DNA of 46,741 nucleotides. It comes from UKL13-2 sp043756275 (GTDB taxonomy: Bacteria > Pseudomonadota > Gammaproteobacteria > Burkholderiales > Usitatibacteraceae). The DNA lies in NCBI GenBank assembly GCA_043756275.1, contig JAYURJ010000075.1:1-46741 (forward strand), read 5' to 3'. The notes beneath the pieces are model-generated. The model was not told where the DNA came from. It saw nothing but the letters and a program-made list of their open reading frames with translations, and made no database searches. Shown piece after piece: positions 32,729 through 41,635 of the stretch (the stretch's first letter is position 1; every line of letters begins with the position of its first letter). The translations under genes were made by a program, and so were the position numbers.

Positions 32729-34315
32729 ATGAGCCGAACCAATCCAGTGTTGTCGCTAGTCGCAGTCATTTGCGCGTTGTTGATGGCGACGGCAGAAGCC
32801 AAGACGCTTCGCTACGCAAGTCAGGACGATCCGCAAACGCTGGATCCGCATTCGGCCAATCTGCTGCCGACCAATCGGGTGCTTTCGCAAGTCTACGAAA
32901 GCCTCGTCATGCGCGACAAAAATTTCAAACTGGTGCCGGCATTGGCGGTGTCATGGAGCCAGCCTGATCCGAAAACATGGCGCTTCAAGCTGCGTTCGAA
33001 CGTAAAGTTTCATGGCGGCGAAGCCTTCACGGCCGACGATGTCGTGTTTTCAGTTGAGCGTGCACAAAATCCGCTCTCGCAATTGAAGTCATCTGTCGAA
33101 GGTGTAGCGAGTGCTAAAAAAATCGATGCGCTTACGGTCGACCTGATCATGAAAGACCCTAATCCGGTGTTGCTGAATCATCTATTCAACTTCCGGGTGA
33201 TGTCCAAAGAATGGGCGGTGAAAAATAAAACTGAAAGCCCGCAAAACTACAAAGACCGCGAAGATACTTTTGCTTCGCGCAATACCAACGGCACCGGGCC
33301 ATTCAAGGTAACGCTGCGCCAGCCGGATATCAAAACCGTGCTGGTCGCCAACGCCGATTGGTGGAACAAGAATAGCCCCGAAAAGGGCAATCTCACGCAA
33401 GTAGATTTGTTGCCGGTGAAGTCAAATGCAACACGCGCAGCCGCGCTGCTATCGGGTGAAGTCGATTTCGTGCTCGATCCACCGCCGCAGGATATTGCCC
33501 GCCTCAAACAAAATGCAAACGTGAAAGTGATGGAAGGCCGCGACGCACGTGTGCAGTATCTGGCGTTCGATCAATCGCGCAGCGAATTGCTCTACAGCGA
33601 TGTCAAGGGCAAGAACCCGTTGAAAGATGTGCGCGTTCGTCAGGCCATTTCGCATGCCATCGACATCGATGCCATCCGTGAGAAAGTCATGCGCAGTTTA
33701 TCGGTGCCGATCGGTACGATGGTTACGCCGGATGTGCGCGGCTACAGTAAGGATGCCGACAAACGGCTGGCGTTTGACCGCGAGAAAGCCAAGAAACTGC
33801 TCACCGAGGCGGGCTACCCGAACGGCTTTTCGATCACGCTCGATTGCGGCAATGTGCAACCTGCCGCCGATATCTGTCAGGCGATTCCGCCGATGCTTTC
33901 ACAAGTCGGCATTCGCGCCACACCCAATATCGTTCCGCAGACCAACTATTTCCCCAAGATCCAGAAATTTGACACCAGCATGTATCTGCTGAGCTGGGGC
34001 ACGCCAACATTTGATTCGCTTTATACCTTGCAAGCTTTGCTCAACACCAACGGCGGCGAATCATCCGGCATGGGCGACGCCAACTACGGTCGTTATTCAA
34101 ATCCCAAGATGGACCAGCTCATCACGCAGATCAGAACTGAGAACGATTTGAAAAAGCGCGACGGATTGATTCGTGAGGCCCTGCTCATCAACACCGCCGA
34201 GTTGCCCGTCATCCCGTTGCATCAGCCGTTGGTGCCGTGGGCGATGCGCAAAAATGTCGACGCCGTCTTCACACCAAATAACGTTGCCTATTTCTTCCGC
34301 TTCAAACTTAACTAG
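32729..34315 (+). CDS. Periplasmic ABC-transporter substrate-binding protein, family 5 (paralogue 5)
   Basis: The start at 32729 gives signal peptide MSRTNPVLSLVAVICALLMATAEA and 528 residues; an in-frame ATG at 32663 would add 22 residues before the signal. Features are TLRYASQDDPQTLDPHSAN, VKFHGGEAFTADDVVFS (Gly in place of the usual Asp of HDG), KGKNPLKDVRVRQAISHAID and VPWAMRKNVDAVF. It is close to paralogue 4 throughout. It lies 14 bases before the first permease gene and is the probable dedicated binding protein of the transporter downstream. Dipeptide-like substrates are inferred from the family. Confidence 0.94.
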   Translation: MSRTNPVLSLVAVICALLMATAEAKTLRYASQDDPQTLDPHSANLLPTNRVLSQVYESLVMRDKNFKLVPALAVSWSQPDPKTWRFKLRSNVKFHGGEAFTADDVVFSVERAQNPLSQLKSSVEGVASAKKIDALTVDLIMKDPNPVLLNHLFNFRVMSKEWAVKNKTESPQNYKDREDTFASRNTNGTGPFKVTLRQPDIKTVLVANADWWNKNSPEKGNLTQVDLLPVKSNATRAAALLSGEVDFVLDPPPQDIARLKQNANVKVMEGRDARVQYLAFDQSRSELLYSDVKGKNPLKDVRVRQAISHAIDIDAIREKVMRSLSVPIGTMVTPDVRGYSKDADKRLAFDREKAKKLLTEAGYPNGFSITLDCGNVQPAADICQAIPPMLSQVGIRATPNIVPQTNYFPKIQKFDTSMYLLSWGTPTFDSLYTLQALLNTNGGESSGMGDANYGRYSNPKMDQLITQIRTENDLKKRDGLIREALLINTAELPVIPLHQPLVPWAMRKNVDAVFTPNNVAYFFRFKLN

Positions 34316-34329
34316 TCGGCGGACGCGTC

Positions 34330-35313
34330 ATGCTCGCATTTTTTATTCAACGATTGCTGCAAGCGGTGCTGGTGATGATCGCGGTGGGCTTTATCGCGTT
34401 CTCACTGTTCAACTTTGTGGGCGATCCGGTCTCGCTAATGTTGCCGCCGGAAGCCACCTCAGCCGACCGCGACGAAGTGCGCAAAAGCCTCGGCCTTGAT
34501 CAGCCGTTTTACACGCAGTTTGCCAAGTTTGTCGGCAATGCCGTGCAGGGCAACTTTGGGATTTCGCTGCGGCTTGGGCGCCCGGTTTCACAACTATTGA
34601 TTGAACGCCTGCCTGCCACACTGGAACTTTCCATCGTTGCCGCATCGCTCGCGTTGCTGGTGGGTATTCCGATGGGGGTCTATACGGCATTGAGACGCGA
34701 TTCGTGGCTGTCAAAATTTATCCTGACGATTTCTCTCATCGGCGTTTCGCTGCCTTCGTTTCTGATCGGCATTTTCCTGATCCTGATTTTCGCGGTCTGG
34801 CTGGGCTGGCTGCCTTCGTTCGGGCGCGGCGATACCGTCAAGCTTGGTTTGTGGACGACCGGTTTTTTGACCACCAGCGGCCTGAAGGCGTTGATACTGC
34901 CCTCAATCACCCTCGGCCTGTTCCAGATGACGCTGATCTTGCGGCTGGTGCGCTCCGAGATGCTGGAAGTGCTGCGCACCGATTACATCAAGTTCGCGCG
35001 CGCACGTGGCCTCACGAATAACGCGGTGCATTTTGGCCACGCCCTCAAGAACACACTGGTGCCGGTACTCACCATCGCCGGTTTGCAACTGGGCGGCATC
35101 ATCGCTTTCGCCATCATTACCGAGACCGTGTTCCAGTGGCCCGGCATGGGGCTGTTGTTTATCCAAGCGGTGCAATTCGCCGACATTCCCGTGATGGCGG
35201 CCTACCTTTGCCTGATCGGATTGATCTTTGTCTCGATCAATTTTATCGTCGACATGTTGTATTACGTTGTCGATCCACGCTTGCGCGCCGAGCGATCCGG
35301 CGGGGGACATTAA
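34330..35313 (+). CDS. dppB: Dpp/Opp-type ABC transporter permease 1
   Basis: This 327-residue protein has about six membrane segments: AVLVMIAVGFIAFSLFNFV, LELSIVAASLALLVGIPMG, FILTISLIGVSLPSFLIGIF and three further on to FVSINFIVDMLYYVVDPRLR. The ATPase-contacting EAA loop reads DYIKFARARGLTNNAVHFGH, typical of DppB. It directly follows the binding-protein gene. It is one half of the transmembrane channel. The symbol denotes family only; substrates are unproven. Confidence 0.92.
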   Translation: MLAFFIQRLLQAVLVMIAVGFIAFSLFNFVGDPVSLMLPPEATSADRDEVRKSLGLDQPFYTQFAKFVGNAVQGNFGISLRLGRPVSQLLIERLPATLELSIVAASLALLVGIPMGVYTALRRDSWLSKFILTISLIGVSLPSFLIGIFLILIFAVWLGWLPSFGRGDTVKLGLWTTGFLTTSGLKALILPSITLGLFQMTLILRLVRSEMLEVLRTDYIKFARARGLTNNAVHFGHALKNTLVPVLTIAGLQLGGIIAFAIITETVFQWPGMGLLFIQAVQFADIPVMAAYLCLIGLIFVSINFIVDMLYYVVDPRLRAERSGGGH

Positions 35314-35340
35314 CATGCAAGATAACAACGTGAACTTGGG

Positions 35341-35358
35341 CCCCAGCCTTCGCTGGGG
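35341..35358 (+). repeat. Small hairpin CCCCAGC/GCTGGGG between permease genes
   Basis: A perfect 7-bp stem with a CTTC loop lies directly before the larger palindrome over the second permease start. It is the first of two consecutive stem-loops in the 59-base gap. Confidence 0.65.
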
Positions 35359-35398
35359 CGACGGAGCGAATCATGAATGATTCACTCCGTCGTTTTTT
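35359..35398 (+). terminator. Terminator-like palindrome overlapping the dppC start codon
   Basis: CGACGGAGCGAATCAT pairs with ATGATTCACTCCGTCG, 16 positions with one mismatch and a 2-base spacer, followed by six T residues. The stem contains the ribosome-binding GGAG and the start ATG (35373). In shape it is an intrinsic terminator, but it lies at the start of a gene needed for the transporter. It may attenuate transcription or block translation. Confidence 0.7.
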
Positions 35399-36287
35399 CG
35401 ACGGCGACGTCTGGTGGAGCTTCAAACGCAATCCACTCGTCATCGTTGCTGCGATCATGGCATTAATTTGCATCCTCGGCTCAGCCTTCGCGCCTTGGCT
35501 GTCGCCACACAATCCGTTCGATCTCAAGACCATCAACCTGCTGGATGCGTTTACGCCGCCTTCGTGGATCGTCAATGGCCGGCCGCAGTTTGTGTTTGGC
35601 ACCGACGATCAGGGTCGCGATGTTCTTTCGACCATCATGCACGGCTCGCGTATTACGTTGCTGGTGAGTATTTGTGCTGTGATGCTGTCAATGGTTATCG
35701 GTATTTCGCTTGGTCTCGTCAGCGGGTACGTGGGCGGCAAGCTCGATGCATTCATCATGCGTATCGCCGATATCCAGCTTTCATTCCCGGCCATTCTGAT
35801 TGCGCTGCTGATCGACGGCGTTGCGCGCGCGGTGGTGGGCAAGGAATACCACGATCAGATCGCCGTCTACGTACTGATATTTGCCATTGCCGCTTCTGGC
35901 TGGGTGCAATACGCGCGCACCGTGCGCGGCTCCACGCTGGTCGAGCGCAACAAGGAATATGTGCAGGCCGCACGCGTGATCGGTCGTTCAAAGCTGGCCA
36001 TCATGTTCTCGCATGTGCTACCCAATGTGACTGGTCCGGTGCTGGTGCTGGCCACGCTCCACGTCGGTACTGCCATTCTCACTGAAGCCACGCTGTCGTT
36101 CCTTGGCGTCGGCGTGCCGCCAACGCAGCCGTCGCTGGGCACGCTGATCCGTATCGGCAATGATTTCCTGTTCTCGGGCGAATGGTGGATCACGGTGTTC
36201 CCGGGCATTGCGCTGGTGGTGCTGGTGTTGTCGATCAACCTGCTCGGCGATTGGCTGCGTGACGCGCTCAATCCGAAGCTGCGATAG
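35373..36287 (+). CDS. dppC: Dpp/Opp-type ABC transporter permease 2
   Basis: This 304-residue protein has an N-terminal cytoplasmic stretch and segments VIVAAIMALICILGSAFAPWL, ITLLVSICAVMLSMVIGISL, and further ones to GIALVVLVLSINLLGDWLRD. FVFGTDDQGRDVLSTIMHGSR is the family signature. The EAA loop is EYVQAARVIGRSKLAIMFSH, and the end LRDALNPKLR is standard. It pairs with the first permease to form the channel. Its start codon is buried in a strong palindrome with a T tract. Confidence 0.93.
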   Translation: MNDSLRRFFDGDVWWSFKRNPLVIVAAIMALICILGSAFAPWLSPHNPFDLKTINLLDAFTPPSWIVNGRPQFVFGTDDQGRDVLSTIMHGSRITLLVSICAVMLSMVIGISLGLVSGYVGGKLDAFIMRIADIQLSFPAILIALLIDGVARAVVGKEYHDQIAVYVLIFAIAASGWVQYARTVRGSTLVERNKEYVQAARVIGRSKLAIMFSHVLPNVTGPVLVLATLHVGTAILTEATLSFLGVGVPPTQPSLGTLIRIGNDFLFSGEWWITVFPGIALVVLVLSINLLGDWLRDALNPKLR

Positions 36288-36304
36288 ACCGAATTGGACG
36301 TGCG

Positions 36305-37327
36305 ATGACAACCCCTCTTTTACAAGTTAAAAATCTCCGTATCGAATTCCCGACGCGTCGCGGTACGTTGGTGGCAGTCGACGACATCAGTTTTGAAATT
36401 GCGCCCGGCGAAGTGCTGGGTGTGGTCGGTGAATCGGGGGCGGGCAAATCGCTTACGGGCGCCGCCGTGATTGGCTTGCTGGAGCCACCGGGCCGCATCG
36501 CCAGCGGGGAAATACTCTTGAATGGTCGGCGTATCGACAACCTGCCGTTTGAAGAAATGCGCAAAGTGCGCGGCCGCGAGATCGGCGCAATTTTCCAAGA
36601 TCCGCTCACATCGCTGAACCCGCTTTATACCGTCGGTCGCCAGATCACCGAGACGATCAAAACGCATCTCAATGTCTCAAAGGCCGAGGCACGCGAACGC
36701 GCGATCAAGCTGCTAATGGAAGTCGGCATTCCAGCGGCAGAAAAACGCATTGATCATTACCCGCACCAGTTTTCTGGTGGCATGCGTCAACGTGTAGTGA
36801 TTTCGCTGGCACTCGCAGCCCAACCAAAGCTGATCATCGCCGACGAGCCCACCACCGCGCTCGACGTTTCCATTCAGGCGCAGATCATCACGTTGCTGAA
36901 AAAACTTTGCCGCGAACACGGTACCTCGATCATGCTCGTCACGCACGACATGGGCGTGATCGCCGAAACGGCTGACCGCGTGGCAGTAATGTATGCCGGC
37001 CGCATCGCCGAGATCGGGCCCGTTTCAGACGTGATTCACAACCCGCAGCACCCTTACACGATCGGCCTCATGGGTGCCATCCCCAACGTGGGCGATGAGG
37101 TCGAACGGCTCACGCAAATTGATGGCGCGATGCCGCGCCTCACCGCGATTCCATCGGGCTGTGCGTTCAATCCGCGCTGTACCCGCGTGAATGATGTGCC
37201 GGACGGGCGCTGCAACCGCGAACGCCCAAGCTTGCTGGACGCAGGAAAGACGCAAGCGGCGTGCTGGCTGCATGATAAAAATATCCGCAGCGTTGCAAAC
37301 GCCGGCAAGGAGACAAGCCATGTCTGA
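36305..37327 (+). CDS. dppD: Dpp/Opp-type ABC transporter ATPase 1
   Basis: This 340-residue ATPase has Walker A GESGAGKS at residues 42-49, the signature FSGGMRQRV and Walker B LIIADEPTTALDVS. The C-terminal extension with GCAFNPRCTRVNDVPDGRC is typical of peptide-importer ATPases and may hold an iron-sulphur cluster. It energises the inner-membrane importer as one half of a heterodimer with the next gene product. The two genes overlap by 8 bases. Confidence 0.94.
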   Translation: MTTPLLQVKNLRIEFPTRRGTLVAVDDISFEIAPGEVLGVVGESGAGKSLTGAAVIGLLEPPGRIASGEILLNGRRIDNLPFEEMRKVRGREIGAIFQDPLTSLNPLYTVGRQITETIKTHLNVSKAEARERAIKLLMEVGIPAAEKRIDHYPHQFSGGMRQRVVISLALAAQPKLIIADEPTTALDVSIQAQIITLLKKLCREHGTSIMLVTHDMGVIAETADRVAVMYAGRIAEIGPVSDVIHNPQHPYTIGLMGAIPNVGDEVERLTQIDGAMPRLTAIPSGCAFNPRCTRVNDVPDGRCNRERPSLLDAGKTQAACWLHDKNIRSVANAGKETSHV

Positions 37328-38339
37328 TGCAAAAATTCTCCTCGATGTACGCGATGTGGCGCGCGAATTCGATGTCTCCAAGCCATGGCTAAACCGCGTT
37401 ATCGAAGGCCAGCCGCAGCAAATTCTTAAAGCGGTGGACGGTGTCAGCTTCACGATCAATCGCGGCGAAACGCTCTCGCTGGTTGGTGAATCCGGCTGCG
37501 GAAAATCCACCGTAGCCCGCGTTATCTGCGGCCTCTACAAACCCTCGCGCGGCGAAGTCATTTTCGATGGCGTCGATATGGCCAAGGCGCACGGCACCGA
37601 ACTCCAAAATCTGCGCAAGCGCTTCCAGATGATTTTCCAGGACCCATACGCCAGCCTGAACCCACGCTGGCGCGTCGGCAAGATCGTCGCTGAGCCCATC
37701 CTCTCGCACCATCTTATTTCCGACCCGGTCGCGCTCAAAAAGCGTGTCGATGAATTGTTGACGCAGGTCGGCCTCTCACCGCTCGATGCCGAAAAATTTC
37801 CGCACGCGTTTTCCGGCGGCCAGCGCCAGCGTGTTTCGATTGCACGTGCACTCTCGTCGAACCCGGAATTTTTGGTCTGCGATGAGCCGACCTCAGCGCT
37901 CGACGTATCAGTGCAGGCGCAGATTTTGAACCTGATGAAAGACCTGCAACGCGAATTCGGCCTCACCTATCTGTTCATCTCGCACAACCTCGCCGTGGTC
38001 TCGCACATTTCCACCCGTGTCGGTGTGATGTATCTGGGCCGCTTGGTGGAAGTGGCCGAAACCAAACGCATTTTCCAGCGCCCGCTGCATCCATACACGC
38101 AGATGTTGCAGTCGGCGATTCCCGATTTGAAAATGACCGGCAAGCAGCGCACGCCCGTCGCCGGTGAAGTTCCCAATCCCCTCGATCCTCCGACCGGCTG
38201 CGCGTTCCATCCGCGATGCCCGCACGTGTTTGAACGCTGCAAGGTCGAGCGGCCTACGCTTATCGATCACGAAGAAGGTGGTCAGGTCGCGTGTCATGCG
38301 GTGGAAGAGAAGCGGATTTCGATTCGGCTGGCGGCGTAG
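37320..38339 (+). CDS. dppF: Dpp/Opp-type ABC transporter ATPase 2
   Basis: This 339-residue ATPase starts at an ATG behind AAGGAGACAAGCC, inside the end of the previous gene. Features are GESGCGKST, FSGGQRQRVSIARALSSN, FLVCDEPTSALDVS and the C-terminal GCAFHPRCPHVFERC. The N-terminal segment between DVARE and GVSFTINRG is longer than in many ABC ATPases (KPWLNRVIEGQPQQ), as is usual for DppF/OppF. It completes the transporter set. No terminator is obvious after it. Confidence 0.94.
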   Translation: MSDAKILLDVRDVAREFDVSKPWLNRVIEGQPQQILKAVDGVSFTINRGETLSLVGESGCGKSTVARVICGLYKPSRGEVIFDGVDMAKAHGTELQNLRKRFQMIFQDPYASLNPRWRVGKIVAEPILSHHLISDPVALKKRVDELLTQVGLSPLDAEKFPHAFSGGQRQRVSIARALSSNPEFLVCDEPTSALDVSVQAQILNLMKDLQREFGLTYLFISHNLAVVSHISTRVGVMYLGRLVEVAETKRIFQRPLHPYTQMLQSAIPDLKMTGKQRTPVAGEVPNPLDPPTGCAFHPRCPHVFERCKVERPTLIDHEEGGQVACHAVEEKRISIRLAA

Positions 38340-38641
38340 GTTTTGCTGCATAAAATAGATAAACTCCAGCATTGGCGTGCTTTTCGAAGCCTTTTTTGGC
38401 TGCGATGTTCGCCAGTGCTTGTGTTTCACTTTCAAAAATTCGTTTTTTGCGTGCCTGCGTCCCAAAATAGACATCGCCGTTTTTCGTGATTTGAAAGTGG
38501 GTGCACTGTGGGGAGGGCCGAGTGATGAGCGATTGTTCACGGTGATTTTTTGCCCACTAATCCACGCAATGCAGGCACGGCGGGAGATGCCAGGCAGATG
38601 TGTGTCTCCCTCTATTGAGTTGACCTGTAGAAAGCGGTGAC
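38340..38641. other. 302-base gap holding one 66-bp repeat
   Basis: Apart from repeat copy F I see no gene, terminator or promoter here. The last 80 bases precede the decayed agmatine-deiminase-family gene and carry TGTAGAAAGCGG just before its ATG. Confidence 0.5.
38361..38426 (+). repeat. 66-bp palindromic repeat, copy F
   Basis: It starts AAACTCCAGCATTGGCG and ends CCAGTGCTTGTGTTT, so its arms are complementary. The central stem is AAGCC/GGCT around TTTTTT. It follows dppF by 21 bases. Confidence 0.87.
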
Positions 38642-39743
38642 ATGAGCACACGACGTGAGGTCATCCAGTCCATAGGCGTTCTGGCTGGGAGCCTGGTGAT
38701 GGGCAGTTCCAGGCACGCTTTCTCAATGCGCAATGCCAGGAATGCCTGGTTCATGCCTGATGAAAGTGAACCGCACAAACGGACATGGATGGCCTTTGGA
38801 GCACACCGGAAAATTTTGGGAGCAAAGCGCCTGCCAGAGGTGTAGCGAAATCTTGCTCTGATAGCCCGCACCATCGCAAGATTTGAACCCGTCTCGATGC
38901 TGGTCCGGAAAGAAGACTTCTCGACTGCACGAGAGTTGGCGGGCCGGGAAATTGAATTGATTGTCTGCCCGCTCGACGACCTGTGGATACGGGATACCGG
39001 CCCCATGTTTGTTGTTACTGAACACGGCAAAAAGGCAGGGGTCGATTTCAATTTCAACGGTTGGGGCGGAAAACAGGACTACGGTCGGGACGCGGGATGG
39101 CTGGTGAAGTTGCCAGGAAAGCCATTGTTCAACGCATTCAAACCGGGTTGGTGTTGGAAGGCGGCGGCATCGAAGTGAATGGACATGGAACGGCGATCAT
39201 TACCGAGAGTTGCGTCCTCAATTCAAACCGCAATCCGGGCGTCAGCAAAACCGACTGCGAAAGTGAATTGAAACGACTACTCGGATTAGAAAAGATTATT
39301 TGGCTACCCGGAATCAAAGGGAGAGATATTACCGACGGACATGCGGACTTCTACGTTCGGTTTGCCAAACCCGGGGTTGTGGTTGCTGGTTACGAACCCG
39401 ACCCAAAATCCTTTGACCATGCCGTGACCAATCGACACCTGGAAATCTTGCGTGCCGCCACAGATGCTAAAGGGCGGAAGCTGGAAGTAGTTGTACTCGA
39501 AGCACCTTCAACGGTCAGGGAAAAATTTTCTCGCGACGATTTTGCCGCCAGTTACATCAATTTCTACGTTTGCAATGGCGCGGTCATCGCGCCTCAATTT
39601 GGTGATCTCAAAGCCGACGTGGCTGCAAAGCAAACACTTCAGCGCCTGTATCCGGAGCGTCAGGTCATCCAGATCAATATCGATGGTATTGCTGCTGGCG
39701 TGGTGGCATCCACTGCACCACTCAGCAGGAGCCGAAAGCCTGA
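38642..39743 (+). pseudogene. Agmatine-deiminase/peptidyl-arginine-deiminase family gene, inactivated
   Basis: The original protein began with a Tat-like signal (MSTRREVIQSIGVLAGS). Family landmarks follow in order: WMAFGAHRKI, DLWIRDTGPMFVV, NGWGGKQDYGRD, LVLEGGGIEVNGHGTAIITE, DITDGHADFYVRF, INIDGIAAG and HCTTQQEP with the catalytic Cys. Three lesions break it. A TAG at 38843-38845 stands where Gln is likely (a one-base change from CAG). A one-base loss near 39094-39099 shifts the frame. Another near 39698-39702 puts the catalytic Cys out of frame. Agmatine deiminases make N-carbamoylputrescine. The remaining sequence is well preserved, so the decay is recent, or the base calls need confirmation. 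Confidence 0.88.
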
Positions 39744-39825
39744 TTCCATTTCTATTTTTTGACTTGATCCGGAGCGCGGCCAAGGATGAAGGGCTTGGCG
39801 ATACCAAAAATAGTCTGTTGCCCCA

Positions 39826-40734
39826 TCAAGCGTCGGCGAACGCCCGACAATGCCCGGCAATCTCCTCCGCAATCTGCGACAACAACGGCGCAGGCAGATC
39901 ATGTCCCATGCCTTTGATGATGCTCACTTTCGCCTTGCCGCCGCCGTAGACAATCTCCCGCGCGGTTTCCATGCCGCACACCGGTGACACCAGTTTGTCT
40001 TCGTCGCCGTGTATTACCAGCGTCGGCGCTTTGATCTTGCGTACGGTGTAAGTGCGGTCGTCACTGGCGGCAATGGCCATCAGTTGTCTTGCGCCACCGG
40101 GCGGGTAGTTGGCGCGTGCGATATGGCGGGTGCAAAACTCACGCAAGTAAGTAGGATCGGGCGGATAGGTTTTACTGCTGATGACGCCGAATACGTTGAC
40201 CATTCGATCAATTGCACCTTGCGTATCGCCGCGTTTGGCGGGCGGCCGCATGATCGCGCGCATCGTTTTCCATGTTGGCTTGGGCAGGCTGCGGCGTCCG
40301 GTGGTGGACATGATGGAGGTGAGGCTGGCGACCTTTTCAGGATGGTTCGCCGCTAAATTTTGCGCAATCATGCCACCCATTGACGCGCCAACCACATGCG
40401 CGCGTTTGAGTCCGAGTGCATCGATGAGTGCTACAGTGTCTGTGGCCATATCGTCAATAAGATAGGCCGCCCTTACCGGCAGGCGCAGCATGAATTTTGC
40501 GTATTCGATCGGGACGTTGGGCACGCCAAGATGATCGAGGTGGGTGGAGAGGCCAACATCGCGATTGTCAAAACGGATGACGCGAAATCCTTTATCGACC
40601 AACAATTGGCAGAAGGCATCCGGCCACAGGATCATCTGCACGGCGAGGCCCATGATGAGCAATATGGGCGGATCGTTTTCGTTGCCGAGTGATTCGTAAT
40701 GGAGTGATATTCCGTTGGCGTCGATGTTGGGCAC
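39826..40734 (-). CDS. Alpha/beta hydrolase
   Basis: This 302-residue protein starts at a GTG behind AAGGACGACC. The fold is shown by ILLIMGLAVQMILWPDAF (oxyanion region), FRVIRFDNRDVGLS, nucleophile Ser118 in VVGASMGGMIAQ, the acid in HGDEDKLV and the His in KGMGHDLPA. It is an epoxide-hydrolase/haloperoxidase-like esterase of unknown substrate. It lies 30 bases after a second alpha/beta hydrolase and downstream of a wax-ester synthase, so a role in lipid or ester turnover is possible but unproven. Confidence 0.92.
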   Translation of the reverse strand: MPNIDANGISLHYESLGNENDPPILLIMGLAVQMILWPDAFCQLLVDKGFRVIRFDNRDVGLSTHLDHLGVPNVPIEYAKFMLRLPVRAAYLIDDMATDTVALIDALGLKRAHVVGASMGGMIAQNLAANHPEKVASLTSIMSTTGRRSLPKPTWKTMRAIMRPPAKRGDTQGAIDRMVNVFGVISSKTYPPDPTYLREFCTRHIARANYPPGGARQLMAIAASDDRTYTVRKIKAPTLVIHGDEDKLVSPVCGMETAREIVYGGGKAKVSIIKGMGHDLPAPLLSQIAEEIAGHCRAFADA

Positions 40735-40764
40735 GGTCGTCCTTATTTCAATTAATCCAACGTT

Positions 40765-41553
40765 TCAGAAATACTGATTCGATGGCCGCGCATGATCTTT
40801 ATAAAACCACTCCCGCCAGCCATCGCGATGAAATTTTTGCCACTTTCCTTCCGCCTGTGACAAGCGATCCGCCACTGCGTAGAGCGCCAGCGGATTAAAG
40901 CCCAGCCCGACGTGGCTGGCGTTGACTTCGATATTTTCGGTGCGCTTTGATTCCTTTTGCATCGACAGCGGCCACGCGACAACACCATCAGTACGGCTAA
41001 AAATGGATGTACTCGGCACCGGCGGCGGGATTTTCAATTGCGCCAACATATCGTGATCGTCGATTTTTTGTCCACTTGCAAATTCATAGACGCGCCATGC
41101 GTTGGTGGCTTTTGGGTCGCCCGCAAACGGCGTGCCCAGAGTGATCACACAACGCACCTGATCAGGCAATGTCTTGGCAAATTCGCGCGCGTAAATACCG
41201 CCGAGGCTCCAGCCAATCAGGCTCACCTTTCGTCCGGATTCCTGCTGGATCTCGTGCACGCGATCAATACTTTTTTGCAACACACCTGCACGCGGCCCCA
41301 GATTCAACCCCAAGTCCCAGCCGTAAGTTTCGTAGCCTTGTGCGGTCAGGAAACTGCGCAGCGGGGCCGTCGTTAAATCGCCTGCGCCGAGCCCGGGAAA
41401 TACGATGACAGCGTGGCCATCACCGGCAGGCGCAGTTTTCAACAGCGGCCATGTCGCCAGCGTAACGCCCAATTCCAACGGCGCGCGGCCTTCCAGCGCG
41501 ATCAGAAACGCACCGGGGGCTTTGAGCGGACTAAACGGATTGGCGTTAGCCAT
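40765..41553 (-). CDS. Alpha/beta hydrolase, lipase-like
   Basis: This 262-residue protein starts at the ATG behind TTTGGAGGCGAA; an ATG 81 bases upstream would begin right after the synthase stop but lacks such a site. Features are VIVFPGLGAGDLTTAPLRSFL, GWDLGLNLGPR and the nucleophile elbow LIGWSLGGIYAREFA. TLGTPFAG follows, then SIFSRTDGVVAW and an NASHVGLGFNPLALYAV region giving the likely His. The LGTPF and GWSLGG patterns resemble triacylglycerol lipases and cytoplasmic esterases. No signal peptide is present. Its position behind a wax-ester synthase/DGAT suggests it may hydrolyse stored neutral lipid. Confidence 0.88.
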   Translation of the reverse strand: MANANPFSPLKAPGAFLIALEGRAPLELGVTLATWPLLKTAPAGDGHAVIVFPGLGAGDLTTAPLRSFLTAQGYETYGWDLGLNLGPRAGVLQKSIDRVHEIQQESGRKVSLIGWSLGGIYAREFAKTLPDQVRCVITLGTPFAGDPKATNAWRVYEFASGQKIDDHDMLAQLKIPPPVPSTSIFSRTDGVVAWPLSMQKESKRTENIEVNASHVGLGFNPLALYAVADRLSQAEGKWQKFHRDGWREWFYKDHARPSNQYF

Positions 41554-41635
41554 TTCGCCTCCAAATGATTGTTCGGGCGGTGCTGTTTGCCCGGCTTTGC
41601 CGCGCCCACGATTTTTGCTGCGAGGATTATGCATT

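Noticed and set aside
15984..34315. Assembly duplication as the cause of five similar binding-protein genes
   Set aside because: The proteins differ throughout and have different flanks and export signals, so they are true paralogues.
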